Source: Cyathus striatus (Eukaryota > Basidiomycota > Agaricomycetes > Agaricales > Nidulariaceae). Taken from it: a DNA stretch of 64,000 bases. Of the stretch, positions 12,001-25,547 are shown in pieces; the stretch's first letter is position 1; the number at the start of each line of letters is the position of its first letter. Position numbers and translations under genes: made by a program. Location of the stretch: NCBI GenBank assembly GCA_025738555.1, contig JAOVFP010000020.1:1674001-1738000 (forward strand), in the 5' to 3' direction. Under the pieces are notes generated by a model, which worked only from the letters and a program-made list of their open reading frames with translations, searched no databases and had not been told where the DNA came from.

Positions 12001-15000
12001 TAGATCTTAGCAGACGTCGCGTCCGCCCTCAAAAACGTTATCCAAGTTGTTGAGAACGTCGAGGGCGTCGATGACGACGAAGACCTATCGTATAACCCTC
12101 GTGTCGAGCTTGACTGATAGAACCGCTGCAATCTATTTTCACACGCAGTTTGTTGACGACTTGCGCGCGTCAACTTCAGCGCTCTCGACTTTGATGTCAC
12201 CATTTTCTGTCACAGAACGTCGACCTCTTCAACTAGAAAGACAGCTATGTGAACCGTGGGAGGGACCTTTACAAAAAATCTTTTCAGAACCTTTGCTCGG
12301 ACTCGGAGAACTGTGGTGGGACCTCAATATAAACCATTTGCAATCCAGGACTGGATGAACGTCGAACGTTGGAAATTAAATGCCACAATATCTGGATTCT
12401 GCAGGGACGATATCATCCGACCATGAGACCAACGGTGTTCAGGCTATTTTATTTATCATATGTCGCCTGAAGAGCCTAAAACTTGCTTAAAACTCCGTAG
12501 CTTCCTACTAGAGAATTCTGGCGAAGCCACTAGTGCTCTTTTCTATGCTGCGACTATTAACCTGGCCGAGTTCGCCTGCCGCTGCCTGCCACCTCCGCGA
12601 TCCATGTCATCTACGAGAGGTTTATGCAGATAGGAACAACATTCAGCCCACATCGATGAATGATCATTTCCACATACCATCCACTAGGCTAAAAGAAATT
12701 AGACCGCCGCTGGCAAAGTCATGGAGTCATGAAGGCACATTTGATCTCAGTTCCTTCAACACACACATGATGATCTCGCACTATCGAAAGTCTGTTCCCT
12801 TCGGATCAAGGATAATTATCTGATTCTGTCCATCATCCTTTTGGCGAAACGCTTTCGCGTCAACTAGCCGCACGGTGTTTTACCAAACAACACTGTACAA
12901 AATATTTGCTCACATATCCGTGCCTCCAAAGCGCTCCAAACATCCCCATCCAGTGACATGAGAACAAATAAACGCTTCTATCAGGGATGGTTACAAAGGC
13001 CGAGCAGCTTGTATCCAGAACTCTTGCTCAAAAACGATAATTTTGGTTAGTTGGTCCAACGAAGAATTTTTCATTTTGTTCCTTCAGTGTTTCTGACGAA
13101 CTCAAGAAGCTTATCACCACATAGCCCCAGTGATCATAGCATTGAGCTTCCAGCTTCGATGACTCTTTCACAGATATACTGATATATAGCTCCCCGTTAC
13201 TAGGGTTCGTGGGCTTCTTATTTCCCTCGTCCTCGAGATTTCATTAATGTTTCGTGTGTGCAGTTGGTCTTTACGGTCTTCACTTCATCAACTTCGCTGA
13301 ATACTATATTCCATTGGAACCATTAAAGCATATATTTTTATCAGCATAGGAAATGAAAATATTACCATCTCTGTAAACCTCTTGCCTCCAGCCGCAAGTA
13401 ATTGCCAATTAGCTATTGGCGTAATCAAGGTTTGTAGATCTTTCGAAGAAAAGCAGGTTTTCAAAAATAGTGAACACAGCCTCGCTTAGGGTGGTGCGGC
13501 CCTCCAAGTTTTAAATCCGCCTTGGAATTATATGGAATTGAGCAGCTCAATTACATTTTTCCGAAATCGGGGTACGTTGTCTCTATGAACATGAGAACAT
13601 CTTTGTCCCTAAGCAATATTCCTTCTTAGTACATTCGTAGGGCTTAATCAACGCGCCATTACATCTGGCTGTATCCGTGTATCCGATCTAACAACCCTCA
13701 GGCCTGACTCAGGCGCCACTCCAGGAGGAGTATATGATCCAAGTGTGTGAAGTATGTTTGATGGAATAATGCAGGTCCTGGCAGAAAATGAATGAACGAA
13801 CTGACGTCTAGGAGGATCAGCGATCAAATCGCACACCATGCTATTTTCAAACTGGATTACTTGCTAGTTGAGGAGGAGGATCGTGTAGTGGAGATCGGTT
13901 CATGAACTTGTCAGGCTGACTCGTTTTCGAGAAATTACTGAGTCGATTTCCGCAAGGAGATTGAAGATGTGGGGTAGTCCTGTTGAACTGTTCTACATAG
14001 AAAGACACAACTCAGGCAATGGATCGCGAACATGGTACACCAGAATAGTGCTCCTGTTACTAGCATTGACTTCTGTAGCATGGAATCGTCGTGGGGCTAT
14101 AAGCAACGGCCGACACTATATCCTATTTGGATTGAGTCAGACCGTCACCAAACCGGGGTTCTATGATGTTGCCTGAGGCTACGGCTACACAAGATGATGT
14201 CATGAAGCCGCAAGTAAGTAGACGTGTCCGGGACTCCATATGCATATGTACACTAAGGTTGCGCCAACGGGAGCTTAAGTTATCCCTCTGTAATGTATAT
14301 CTGAGGAACTGGATCTTCCAGTCTCCTTAATCATAAGTCCCCTCGCAGCTAGCAGCCTACTCGTTACCGCGAAGATGAAGCTACGACTTTCTGAGAATGC
14401 GCGTTTAGATCACCGTTGAGTATATTAAATATATATCTTCGAGATTCGCAGCGAAACACCGATTCGAGAGATGATTACTGCGGCGGACTTTCGATGGAGG
14501 CTCTACTGACTCCGAGAGACAGTAATTCGAAGTATTTAGCGCCGTAGTACCATGAATCATGCACTTATATTTCCAATGTGCAAAGATTTAAAGGTATCGT
14601 ATCTATAAAGTTCTTACAACAAATTCTATAGGACCGACGGTTACTAGACTCCTCTTATAACGATTCCAGGTTCTGACAGGTTTCGCCCTTCACTGGCGAC
14701 TCGTCAAATGCATAAATCGTAATTATTATGAGGCCAATGATATCCTTCTTTACAGCTTCTTTACCTAGCGGTTTAAGTGATCTTCTTGTATTCTAGTGGG
14801 GGGCGGGCTTTCAGCGGCTCAATTTATTGAAAGGCAAGGCGGTAGCAATTGGTAAAATTTCTCGAAGACACAAGTTGATTTCGATGTTCCTTCAAATTGG
14901 ACTGATATCCAAAAATGCGATATTGATGCAATAAGTTATTCAGAACCAAGTAGTACCATCTTAAAATCCTTTCGATACACACAGCATATACATGTCTACG

Positions 15001-16299
15001 TCTAGAATATTCTCCATTCATTTACAGTGCCCTAGCCCTAGCCTCCGTTCTGCTTTTACTTTATCGATGACAATTTGCCTCTTTTTGCAGACCCAGTACG
15101 AACTCAAGACAACAAAATCACAACGAAAATCTGGTCATCTCCGAACATCTACTTTCTCTTCTCCCGCCATTTCTGGGGGTTCGTCAGGACAATGAAAAAG
15201 TCCCTTGACGAGTGGTTAGTTCATTGCCTTCTGCTCGCTTCTGAACTTCTGACCAGTGTAAAATTAGCTGTTGGAGTTGGAGTTATATTTTTCTCTGGTT
15301 CTATTTTAAAAATAACCTTGAGAGGCCTTTCGAGAAATGTCGCACAAAAAATGCCATTTTGAGAGGAGTGCCATGCCACTGCCATTCCGCTGCTTAGTAT
15401 CGTCTTACATACGTAGATTTTTAACACTTGCTAACCTTTCATGAACTTGAACATACAGGGAGCAAATACCGGTGCTTTAACGGAGTGTAATAAGTTCGTA
15501 CTATTCGATGTTGTCATCGACCCACTTCGGCTTGGATAAAAATACTACGATTCCGTAACGATGATTTTCCGAACCGACAGAGGACCTCCGTACATAATTG
15601 CATAACGTACGGTCGGAATCTGTCTGAGATGGCAGATCCTTTGCCGAAGATCGAAACAAATCATCATCATCTTCATTCTAACCTCTTCATGGGATGGTCA
15701 CATCTATTGGTGGCAATGTCTCCTGGCTAAGAAGACTCAAACATGTCTACAGGATCCTACAGGATCTCAAACACATCATGATGCATTGTGTGTACAGATT
15801 CCGTGAAGATAATGATCGACAGGAAACAGGTCGTCAGTCATTATTATGATCGTATTCTTACATAAAATAACGGGACGACGTTGGAAGGTTACGGGAGTAA
15901 AGTAGATATTTGCCGGGGGGAGCCTCTTTATTTGCCGGTTATCTTGCCGCTTGGCAGCTGTCCATTTGACCAGACTCCTGCACAGACGTTCGAGAAAACC
16001 AGACTCTACGAACATGTCTTGTGATTCTAATCAACGAAGCCAAGAGTTGTTTCGAGCTGGAGCATAGGGTACATAGGCCAGTGGTAGCCTACAGCCTACA
16101 CGGGCCTCTTACTCACGCCTACGCCGTACAACCCGGACCATAACAGTATTTAAACATATGCACAGCACACCGCTTGTAGACAGCAGGTCGAACCATCAGG
16201 TGACTGTCGCAAAGCGATATTCCAACAAAATCAAATGCAATGAAGTTTTGATGAAGTTACAAAGAGAACGCCTCCCTCCGCCCCATCAACCACCCCATC
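12001..16299. other. 4.3 kb stretch with no recognisable gene
   Basis: Only short overlapping frames in all six readings; none has a known motif or joins convincingly to another through GT-AG introns. The stretch may hold decayed genes or non-coding transcripts. The first few hundred bases are the promoter side of the coiled-coil gene, and the last few hundred that of the small four-TM protein. Confidence 0.4.
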
Positions 16300-17059
16300 A
16301 TGCCTCTCCACCTTGACCGCTCCGCTTTCTATGGTGAGCATACCGCAAGTTGAAGACGAAGAGCGCACCTCACGCGTATCCCGCAGGACTGGCATTCTTT
16401 ACAGCAAGTATACAGACCATATTTGGCTTCATCGCAGGATTTATCAATGGACGATCTGCTCTTCTACGTAAGCCTTTGTTCCGCTATTCCAGTGAGCTTA
16501 GTACGACATATCGACAGACCTCTTTGGTAAAATGGCGGGACTAATAGCAATCGCAACATTTACTTGGATCGGGGTGCTGTAGGTTGCTAATGCCCTCTCC
16601 CATTAATCAGCTGATTAGAAACGCAGAACCCGATACAACCATCGCCCACTACTCACCCACATACTCACTCGTACATACGTCCATCTCATATCATTCGTAA
16701 CCTTCGCAGTCGTATGGCTCGGTGCGTCAACCCAACATGCACTAGTCCAACTGGAGAGCTAACCCCCAAACAGCGCTAGGAATCATGCTCGCAACTCAAA
16801 CTCCCCCCGAATGTGAGGCGCGAACGCTATGGTGTGCAGCAGCGGCATTTTCGGCTACTCTCGCGTTCCTGACGAGCTTATTCTGTGAGTGTGCATAAGT
16901 CCGAAGTTGAATAAGCTTGCTGCATACTTATTTACCCTATCCTACCGCACAGCGTCGACTGCAGCGGTGCTGATTTACAGCCTGGCAACAGTCACAGGGG
17001 CTGGGCTTTCAGTGAACATTGCAGAAGGCGACAGCAGGAGGAATTATGGTGGAATCTGA
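16300..17059 (+). CDS. Small four-TM membrane protein
   Basis: No named family recognised; the layout resembles small MARVEL-like tetraspan proteins. Spliced by eye from six exons with in-phase junctions. It starts MPLHLDRSAFYG at the ATG 16300-16302 and ends EGDSRRNYGGI at TGA 17057-17059, about 150 aa. Hydrophobic segments: LAFFTASIQTIFGFIAGF; MAGLIAIATFTWIGVL; YVHLISFVTFAVVWLALGIML; and a last pair around AAFSATLAFLTSLF and TAAVLIYSLATVTGAGL. The loop PPECEARTLWC carries two cysteines. The intron after GVL must use a GTAGGT donor and an ACGCAG acceptor, because the obvious alternatives run into stops. Convergent with PBDC1. Confidence 0.65.
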
Positions 17060-17369
17060 GGTTATTTGGTGGGGTGCGAAGCTAGGTTTCAGCGTAGCTA
17101 GGAGCTTAAGTCCTGGCGGAAAGAAGGGAAACGAAGTTTAAATTGAAACAGACTCACTTGTAATGTATTTCTAGGTAATGCATGTTAGCGGACTATTCAC
17201 GGACGTGCATATAGTAGTAAAAGTTATATATTCAATACATATCGATGGAATTCGCTTTTCCCTACAGACCGAGTTAGAAAACATTGGAAGCATCCAAAGA
17301 GCTATTCCATGAATCAGTGCTATGCATGCAAAGGTACGCACGCGTAAAACTGAGGTTGGATTGACCGCA
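17060..17369. other. Intergenic between convergent genes
   Basis: Short 3'-to-3' interval, presumably shared UTR and polyadenylation sequence. No gene. Confidence 0.5.
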
Positions 17370-18378
17370 CTACGACCTGCCACCCTTCTTCTTAGCCTCC
17401 TTCTCCTTCTTAGCCCTCTCCTTTGCTGCATCTTCGATAGCGAGCTGATGAGCCTTCTCGTTCAAACCGAGCCTGTTCCTTGCGATCTGCAGCATTGTCA
17501 GCACGTTTCAAATATAGCACCAGGACAGATGCATGATGCATACCTCGATCGCGTAGAACTGGGGAGCACGCACGAAGAAGCATGTGAGATCCGGAGCAGC
17601 GCAGGAAAGAACCAATGACAAACTTACCTGTATCCGCGTAACTGTGACGGAGAACAAAGAACCCATCGTTCAATATTCATCTCTGAAAAGAGGATAGATA
17701 GACAACGTACCGAAGATCGTGTTTTTCTCTCCATACTCATCATTTGCATCTGTCCGGATCAAGGACCCGAAGTTGTACTCCTTCACCTTGTCCTTGTATC
17801 TATCGAGAGAAGGCTTAGCATCGCGTGACGCATGTGCAGCAGATGAAGAGAGACGCACGTTTCGATAAAATCGCGCCAACGCTTCTTGCCATCGGGGCTT
17901 TTCATCCATTCTTCGTCGAGCTTAACAAGCTTTTCATGTGGAGGGGCAGCAAGTTCCGGGAAAGTAGACATGGTATGCTCGAAGATCTCATCGTCGTATC
18001 TGCTCGGTATTCAGCGTCCCGCGTACGTACGCTAGGAGAAAGAGAGCGAGCCAAAAACGCACTTTGTGAGTTTTAGCTCCTTTGGCTCGACTTTTTCGAG
18101 GAGATTCCAGTAAGTCTATCATGGAAGGTATTTAGCGAGCCGTTTGTCTTTGAGTATGTAGTGTCGATCATATCTAACCTGAGCTTGTTCGACGGCTTTC
18201 ACTGCGAATCTAGCAGTGTCACGTTAGTTATACGGGGGGTCGGAGAGTTGTGTCACCACACGACACCTACTGCTTCTCGATCTGGTCCCGCACGTCAGTG
18301 AACACGCGCAGCAGGGACAAGTGGTGAGCTCACCTCGAGGAGATTCTGTGCATTGTTGGGGTCGAATTGGGTGGCCAT
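17370..18378 (-). CDS. PBDC1: PBDC1 / yeast Ypl225w (Chp1) homologue
   Basis: The family ('polysaccharide biosynthesis domain' in name only) is a conserved small eukaryotic and archaeal protein; the yeast member Ypl225w has been described as a ribosome-associated chaperone for nascent eEF1A. Seen after splicing: MATQFDPNNAQNLLE at the start, then AVKAVEQAQTYWNLLEKVEP, LKLTKYDDEIFEHTMSTFPE, KKRWRDFIETYKDKVKEYNF, GSLIRTDANDEYGEKNTIF, and RIQFYAIEIARNRLGLNEKA, which is the family's most conserved C-terminal block. A Lys/Ala-rich tail ends KKKGGRS. The start ATG is 18376-18378 and the stop 17370-17372; about seven short exons. Function is inferred from family membership only. Confidence 0.88.
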
Positions 18379-18767
18379 GGTGGTTTTAGGAGAAGATGAG
18401 GTGGCGGTAGATAGGTTAAGAGAAGGAAAGTGATGATGTGGCAGGAGGTCGAGTGCGCATGGGTGCTGGCGCGGTCGCCTGATCTAAGCGAAATCTTCGC
18501 ACTGTTGTGAGCGACGAATCTCACGTGCGATCACGCCCTCCATTCCAAAGATGCGCCTACCATCCATCGTTATCTAAGGGGCTATTCACTGTTGCTAGCA
18601 ACGAACAGCGCGTCGCGCATAGCATGAAACAGTGTCAACATCGTACACTGAGAGAATATGCCAGCTTGAGTTCAAAAGTAATACAACTATGGTACAACAA
18701 GGAAAAATACATTTACTTCCATTCTATAGCAAAAAAAACTAGAACCAGAGCTCATCGTAGCAATCTA
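18379..18767. other. Intergenic between PBDC1 promoter and the SANT gene 3' end
   Basis: No gene seen. The part next to 18379 is the PBDC1 promoter and leader. Confidence 0.5.
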
Positions 18768-20112
18768 CTAAGGCCCAACTCCAAACCGTTTCAGTTTTTC
18801 AAAGTATTTCTGAACGCGACTCGCGACCTGGCGTGGCGTCCGCCTGCCACCCATAGCCCTCGATATTTTCTGCCATCTATCAACAGCATCAGTAACAACA
18901 TCCCACAATCAAACGCTGACAACGCACCTAAACTTCTCTCCAGCAGGAATCTGCTCAAGCAGCTGTTCCAGGAGATGCTGTTCAGAAACGGACCAGGCCT
19001 GCTTGTACGTCTCCGGTTTGGGTTTCGCAGGTTTCCCTTGAGCAGCTGGCTCAGGAGGGGCGCTCGTGTCAGCAAACTCCGTATCAGAAGAGGCGCCTTT
19101 CGTGTCGCCTTTTTTTGACTTCTTCCGCGGTGGTGCGGGTGGCTTGTCAGGAATCGCTTCTTTGGTCCGCGAGAGCTTGAGTTTGACAGTGGGTTTGCGC
19201 GTTCGGGAACCCTTTGATGCGTTGATGTGTGCTGTGGAAGCGGGAGTGGGATGGGATGGAGTTGGTGGGTCGTCGATAATGGGCATGGAGGTGAGATTTG
19301 GGGTAGAGTCATCGTCGAGGGAGATGTCGACCTCCATACTCTCGTCTTCAACATCATGGCGTATGAATACCCCACTGTTGCCGTTGTAAGAAGAGGGCAG
19401 ACTTAAACCTGAAGCATGTATCTTTCTCTTCTTCAGCTCCCGAATCTTTGCCCTCTCCAGCTCCTTCTTCAGCTCGAAAGGATCGAGCTCAGGCTCACTC
19501 TCCTCTTCAGGTTCGGAGAGGTACCCAATGCTCGCCAGAACAGGATCGATGATGACCTTCCGTGCTTGCTTCACGAGTTTCTGAAGGTCAGAGAGCTCCG
19601 AGTGTTGTTTGGTATGCGGCTCATTTCGTTGGACATAGGCTTGGCGGGCTTTTAGCGCGAGCGCATGGAGGGGTGTAGGATCTAGAAGGTTGAATGAGCG
19701 CCTAGCTCAACCGCATACAGGGATGCGTGACTTACCATGCGAATCAAATACCCCCAGCTTATAGTTTTCGTGATGTCTAACTTGTTTTCCAGAGACTCGC
19801 TCAGGCGAAATGCACTATCGTTTAGCTGTGCAAAATTGAAAAGTCCCATCAGCATGATGACCGAAAAGGTTCTCAAAGACGAAGAAAACACACCCTGTCA
19901 GTCAGATCTGAGACTAAAATATCGGGTTCGTCGTATATATCCTTCTGCAACTGCTGAAGCTTTTCTATGTCTGCCCGTGTTCGATTGAGCAAGGCCTTCT
20001 GGTTCTGAATAAAGGTTTGCAGCGCCTCAAGTCTATGGATATGAGACTTTATGAGAAAACTGAAAGAGTAGGGGGGAAAGAGGACTCACGTTTGGGCGCG
20101 TTGGTTGTCCAT
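18768..20112 (-). CDS. SANT/Myb-domain protein, ZZZ3-like
   Basis: Predicted nuclear protein; in animals ZZZ3 is a histone-reading subunit of the ATAC acetyltransferase complex with a closely similar SANT domain. Seen: the N-terminus MDNQRAQTLEALQTFIQNQ leads into a helical region, then an acidic/charged middle (EPEEESEPELDPFELKKELE) and a basic Pro/Lys-rich linker. The extreme C-terminus is the SANT repeat: KQAWSVSEQHLLEQLLEQIP, then RWQKISRAMGGRRTPRQVAS, then RVQKYFEKLKRFGVGP and stop. The RWQKI...RT..QVASRVQKYF signature is characteristic of the ZZZ3 SANT domain. No ZZ zinc finger is present, so orthology is uncertain. The ATG is at 20110-20112; the last intron splits the Arg codon of RWQK. 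Confidence 0.78.
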
Positions 20113-21494
20113 TTGGGTGGTGCAATCATCGAACGGGCGGGAATGGGGGAGATATTCCAAAAATTGGAAGGGGAATATGTATATGAGCAACAATCTAGCT
20201 TTCTCACGCCCCTGCCGAAAGTTTTGTATTTGCAGTTCCGATTCGGCAGATGCCGGTCAGGCTACATGCAATTGCTACGTTTAGTTTTCTCTCAATTATT
20301 TCCTTGTCAATACTTACCGCGACCCAGTACTCAAGTACTCATCATTGATCTATTCAATGGACCTTCTTGTATCTATTTACTTCGAAGCTGACACTGGTAG
20401 GTCTCTGAGAGGAGTAGTCGATTGCGATCACTTTCTGTCAAACAAGACCGTGTAAAACTGGGTCAGAAAAAAAGACAGAAGACTAGTCGTTGGAGAAGGG
20501 CATTCTTTAAGAACTTTTCCATATCTTCTTGCTTTCATATCTAAGACATTCTTGTATTCTCCTACTCACATCAGTTCAGTATTAATCATGCTCTGTGTCC
20601 AGCCACAAAGGAGTGCATTTGGATGGCAAACGATCTCAAGCAATTGAACTCCTCAACCTGGTCCTGCGCTGGCTCACTCCTCAGCCCACTTGCTATGTGT
20701 CATTCAGCCTTTCGACGTCCGTGCCCTATTTATTGACCTGAAGTCAGAAAACTAGCTGGAAAGACTAGAAGGCCGCCACCGGAGCGGCGCTCTTTCTCAT
20801 TCCATCTGTCCGCCACCGATACGGATGGTGTGTCCGCTACTGCTATTGTTATATATCAAGGCTATCATCTGAGCTTTTAGCATTTCTTCCTGGACGGATT
20901 CGCAGGCGTCGTGCTATTCAACGTATTGCGTGTCCTAGCGTCGGTAGTCTCACGAAACATTGATTAATGCGACGTGCTGCGCGTTCTGACACTAATGCGA
21001 ATCTTCTGATCTTTTAATCCGTCGTCAATTCTCTAATTCCTTGATGATAAATGGCCTTGGCAAGTCAGTCAAGTTTTAGTCTCTGGTTCATATTTTTGAA
21101 TGACAATAGAATACTTGCCAATGCCAATCTAAGGTTCGGAGGGCAGATCCGAAACAAGTACTTCCCGTACTCTTTCAATCTGGTGTCAAACATAATTTTT
21201 GATAAAGAAAGTATTTGGAGTTGGGTATTCTATTGCCACTTGAGAGCTGTGGGATTCCTAAGTCCTGACGGTCCTCGGCGGGAGGGCTCGAGAGAAACGC
21301 GCACCTGATCTAGTGACACGCGTGACATATCGCGTCTGTGACACGCTACCCCAATTTTGATCAGGGCGTCACGACGTTCTTCCCTCCCACAGCCATCTCG
21401 GGACGTCTTCATCTTAGAATTCGGGTACACTCTAGCTTTATACCCATATATCATTGCTCATTCCTTTACTTTCTATTGACGAAGGCCTCCTATC
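20113..21494. other. Divergent promoter interval of the SANT gene and TOF1
   Basis: 1.4 kb between two start codons pointing away from each other. No gene recognised inside; it should contain both promoters. Confidence 0.5.
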
Positions 21495-24400
21495 ATGGAT
21501 GACGAAGAACTAATCGACATCTCCTCGGACGAATCCGATAACCAAGCAGCCTTTGATAGGCGGGCTCTCCTCGCGCCAGTAGTTACTCGTGTCGTCGATG
21601 CGTTGGGCGGGAATGAGACGGGAGAATATAGAATGGGAGATGAAGTTACAGGATGCTTGCGGGACCTAAAGAAGTTGTGGAGGAAGGATGAGACGGACGA
21701 CGAGCGGACCGTGGCTCGTCTCTTCTGGGAGTCGCGGGTACTGCTTAACGACCTCATCCCTATCCTCTTGCTGACGGCAGGGAGGGGCCTGGTGGAGGAC
21801 AAACGTGCTATCCTGTGCGCGGACTTGATAACGGCAATGACTTGGCCCATAGATATGTCGGAGGAGTTGAAGGAACTGGACGAGGAATTGGACAAAGGTA
21901 CCGACTACACGCAGCTTATGGAGAGTCATTTGCATTACAAGGCCGCTCTGCTGAAACCTGGGGTGATGGATGCATTCTTTGGAATTATGCTTCCGCCTTT
22001 GGCGAAGGGCAGGAGGGAGCGAACGGAACGGGACGGACAGATCGTCAACGTCATTCTGCACCTCGTCCGGAACCTTGCTTTTATCAAGGACTTACCCACC
22101 AACTCTCGTGCCAGTGCTGACCAGGCCGAGTTCTCCTCGCTGCAGTCCAGGTTCATCAAAATAATGTCGGAGTCCCGCACGATCCAGCTTCTTCTTACTA
22201 TCGCGGCTAACGCCGATAATGATCCACTCTTCAACACCTGGAATACGCTCGTGCTTGAGATTTTGTACTTGCTATTTCGAGGCGCTAAACCCACTCTTTT
22301 GGCAACAAATCAAGTAAAAGTAAGCTTTGCTTTTGCTGTTATTACTTGTCGCGTGGAGCTAATGTATGCAATAGCAACCTACTGAGACGCTACACCGCCT
22401 GCTTGCGCAAGAAGAGCGCTTCAAGCGTGATTTGGCTAGGAAGTCTAGTACCCGCCACTCACGCTTCGGTACGACCATCTCAGTCAAGCTCAACCCCAGC
22501 AAAAAGCACGCCCAGACCAATGAGGATAGGGGCAACGAGGCTGATACTGAGCAGGTTCCGAACTCCAACAAGTCGCTCGTTCTGCACCGTCAACAAGCGA
22601 TCAACCGCGAGGCAGGAAGTATCCTCGACATGTCGAAGCACCGGAAGGGGAAGAAAGGAAACACAGTGGACGAACTAACCCGCGACGATAATCTCTCTAT
22701 AGAAGCGAGAACAGTACTACAAAATCTCGCCACTGACTTTGTCGAAGCTTGCTTTAATCGTAGGTGATACTCTCTATGCACTTGTCTTCTAACACTCTGA
22801 TTCAACTCCTGTTTCAAGCTTTCTTATCGGCTCTGCTTAAGGATATCAGATCAGAGCGAGCGAAAATCACGGAAAAGGATAATCTTCGTCTCTTGTTTGT
22901 GACAAAATGGTTTCTTGAGTTCTTCCTCGCAATGCGAGCCAATGAGCAAGGTAAAGGCGAACAAACTGACAGATGGAGCTTCACTCTCGTTGGGGAGGTG
23001 ACTGAGCGATCTTGGATTGCTTGGGTACTAAAGCGGATGCGCGCAGCTGTCGACGAAAAAGTAACGTTCAAATTCTATAGCTGGTTCTATTGATTGACTC
23101 TTATTCTGATGTTTAGCCAAAACTCTGGACCGAGCTGCAAGCAGGCATAGAGTGTCTTACTCAGTTGTTGCTTCTCATCGACAAGATGTCGCTGACCGAT
23201 ATTTCTGACCCAACGTTGTCCGAGGCTGCAGATATCATTCGCCAGCAGCTTATTTACAATGGGGAAGTACTTGATATAGCATATGACAGTTTACGAACGT
23301 ATAAGGAAGGAACACAATCATTGGTATATTTGGATGCCAGCGTCCATTTGGCATATGCGCTCTTGCGGATGTTGGAAAGATGGGGGAAGGGAAAAGGTGG
23401 GGATATGTACGTACGAAAGAAGACCACGAAAAGGAAGAAGAAAGGGAAAGGTCCGTATAGCCTTTCATTTAAGACTTTTTACCAGGATAATAATACGAAT
23501 GAAAGTTATGGACGAAGAAAATGGCATACCGGATGTCGAAGAGGTCGAAGAAGATGACGAGGAGGTTATACACGAAACCATGTTTACATTTGAAGCATTT
23601 GAGATGGTAAGAGAAACAATTCGCTTGTTGCGGATTCACTAACTTAATCATTGCAATTCTAGAGATTTGCGAATTCTGAAATTACCCAAACACTCCTAAC
23701 ATACCTGGCGAGATACAGAGAGTTCTCGTCCTCGGAAAATATGCGAAGAGTGGTCAGTCTTTTACATAGGCAGGCGGTACGAGCCAAAGCGGAAGGGCTC
23801 TTCTTTCAGGTATGATCGAACTGTTTCAGCACGAGGCGTGTGGCGCACACACACTTACTGACGTCGGTCGTTTTCACTGCATCCCGCACTTTTACGTATC
23901 GATTATAGGTATCGACTTTGGACCTTTTCAAGTCTATCCTCGACGATCAAAAGTCCCTTCCGCGAGAACAACCGTACAAGGACTTGGTGAACCTGATCAA
24001 CTTCATATTGCGGAAATTTTTCAAAGCTTTGGCGGAGGATACATTCTTAGCAATCGAGGTACGGGTCGCATCATTCATAAATTACGACCCATTGCTCTTC
24101 TTGCTCACCCTATTGCTAGGCTTTCTTCCCTAAAAACCGCGGACACTGGAAGCAGTACTCCAGTTATGAACCTGAACAGAAAGCTCAGCGGGAGAAAAGA
24201 GTCGCTGAAAATACTCGGTTCCCGCCAGACATCAAGGTTAAGAAAGGGTATTCGTGGAGCGATCAGATTGGTATTGCCATTGCTGCACTTGTGGACGAGG
24301 GACAGATTGCACTCGTACAATGGACGAAAGAGGTATGCGTAAACTCGTGTTCACTGCTAATAATGATTGTTCATGTTATTAGCTATTGGAAAGTGCAATC

Positions 24401-25547
24401 GATCAACGTCGAAGAATTATAGGAGAAATAGACAAAAGAGACGCAATTGATGAACTCGATGAAGACGATAGGGATGCCATATTTCGACAGCAACAGCCAT
24501 CAGCAGAGGCAATGGAGAAAATCACGGATTACTGTAAGCATAATCTCCTGGATCAGCTGTCACTAAGTACATCTTCTAAATACCTTAGTGATCCCGTACC
24601 TGGACGATGAGCATGCAGAGGCAGCAACTAAGAATCCTCAGTTGAAACTTTTGTTTAGGCTCTGCAGGTTCTCGGTTCTAGACGAAGGTACCGTCCTCCT
24701 AAGACATAAAGTTTTAGCAAGTTTATGAATTTAGTAATATTTACCAGACGTCGACGAATTTGAGTGGTATATTCCTAGAGCGATTGCCCCTTCCGATATG
24801 CATGACACGGTTGTGGTCATCAGCCAGTTTTTAGAGAAACCTATTGATTTGGAAGGGAAAAAGGCGACGGACCTTCTCAGCAAAAATCGAAGACGCGCAC
24901 GACGGCGCTCTCCATCGCCCAACTCGGATCCCGACATTCCCGAGAAACGAGCTCGGCAAAAGAAGGACAAAGAGAAGCAACAATATAAGTCAGCCCAATT
25001 TATCGAGGATAGCGACGAAGAGTATGGTGATATTGAGGCGTTCCTGGCGAAAGAGAAGTCACTCCGCGAAAAGGCTGCTGCTACTGCTGCTGCGACTAGT
25101 GGCCGGCCGAGCGTGATGAAATCTGCGGGGACGAAGAAGCGTCGCAAAAAAGGGGGAGAAGGGGGTGTGAAAAAGAAGAGAAAGGCTGACGGATCGTCCG
25201 CCGCAGATAATACGGCGGAGGAGTTTGGTGGAGAAGACAAAGAAAGCTCAAACAGTGATTCTGATATTTCCGGTACATCCCCTGCGGGCCCAACTCCGTC
25301 GAGCAAGAGCATGAACGAGCGGTCTGAAGCTGAGCCGCCCAAACCAGCTCCTCGACCAAAACCACGGCCAATACGGCGAATGCTTTCATCACAGTCCTCG
25401 CCGCCTTCGGAACCACCCAATGAATTGTCAGGCGGAGGTAAAAACCCTACTCTTCCGAATGATAGTTTAGATGACGTTCATCCTGCTCCTCGAGCTGGAA
25501 CGTCTCGTTCTAAGCGACTAATTCTTTCGGATGATGAAGACGATTGA
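21495..25547 (+). CDS. TOF1: Replication fork protection factor Tof1/Swi1 (Timeless family)
   Basis: Partner of Csm3/Swi3; travels with the replisome, pauses forks and supports the S-phase checkpoint. Seen: the N-terminal Timeless domain, with RALLAPVVTRVVDALGG, ALLKPGVMDAFFGIMLPPLA, DGQIVNVILHLVRNLAFIKD, and LVLEILYLLFRGAKP. Next come a basic linker beginning STRHSRFGTTISVKL, the EANMRRVVSLLHRQ-type segment (seen as ENMRRVVSLLHRQAVRAKAE), and the C-terminal helical part KGYSWSDQIGIAIAALVDEG. The last exon is a long Lys/Arg/Ser/Asp-rich disordered tail with NLS-like clusters (KKRRKKGGEGGVKKKRK) ending ILSDDEDD. About ten exons, with a total near 1,150-1,200 aa, typical of the family. The start ATG at 21495 is followed by MDDEELIDISSDESD. 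Confidence 0.92.

Noticed and set aside
24731..25420. 229-codon ORF on the minus strand
   Set aside because: It is antisense to the low-complexity C-terminal exon of TOF1; the length comes from the biased composition (Ser/Lys codons), not from a second gene.
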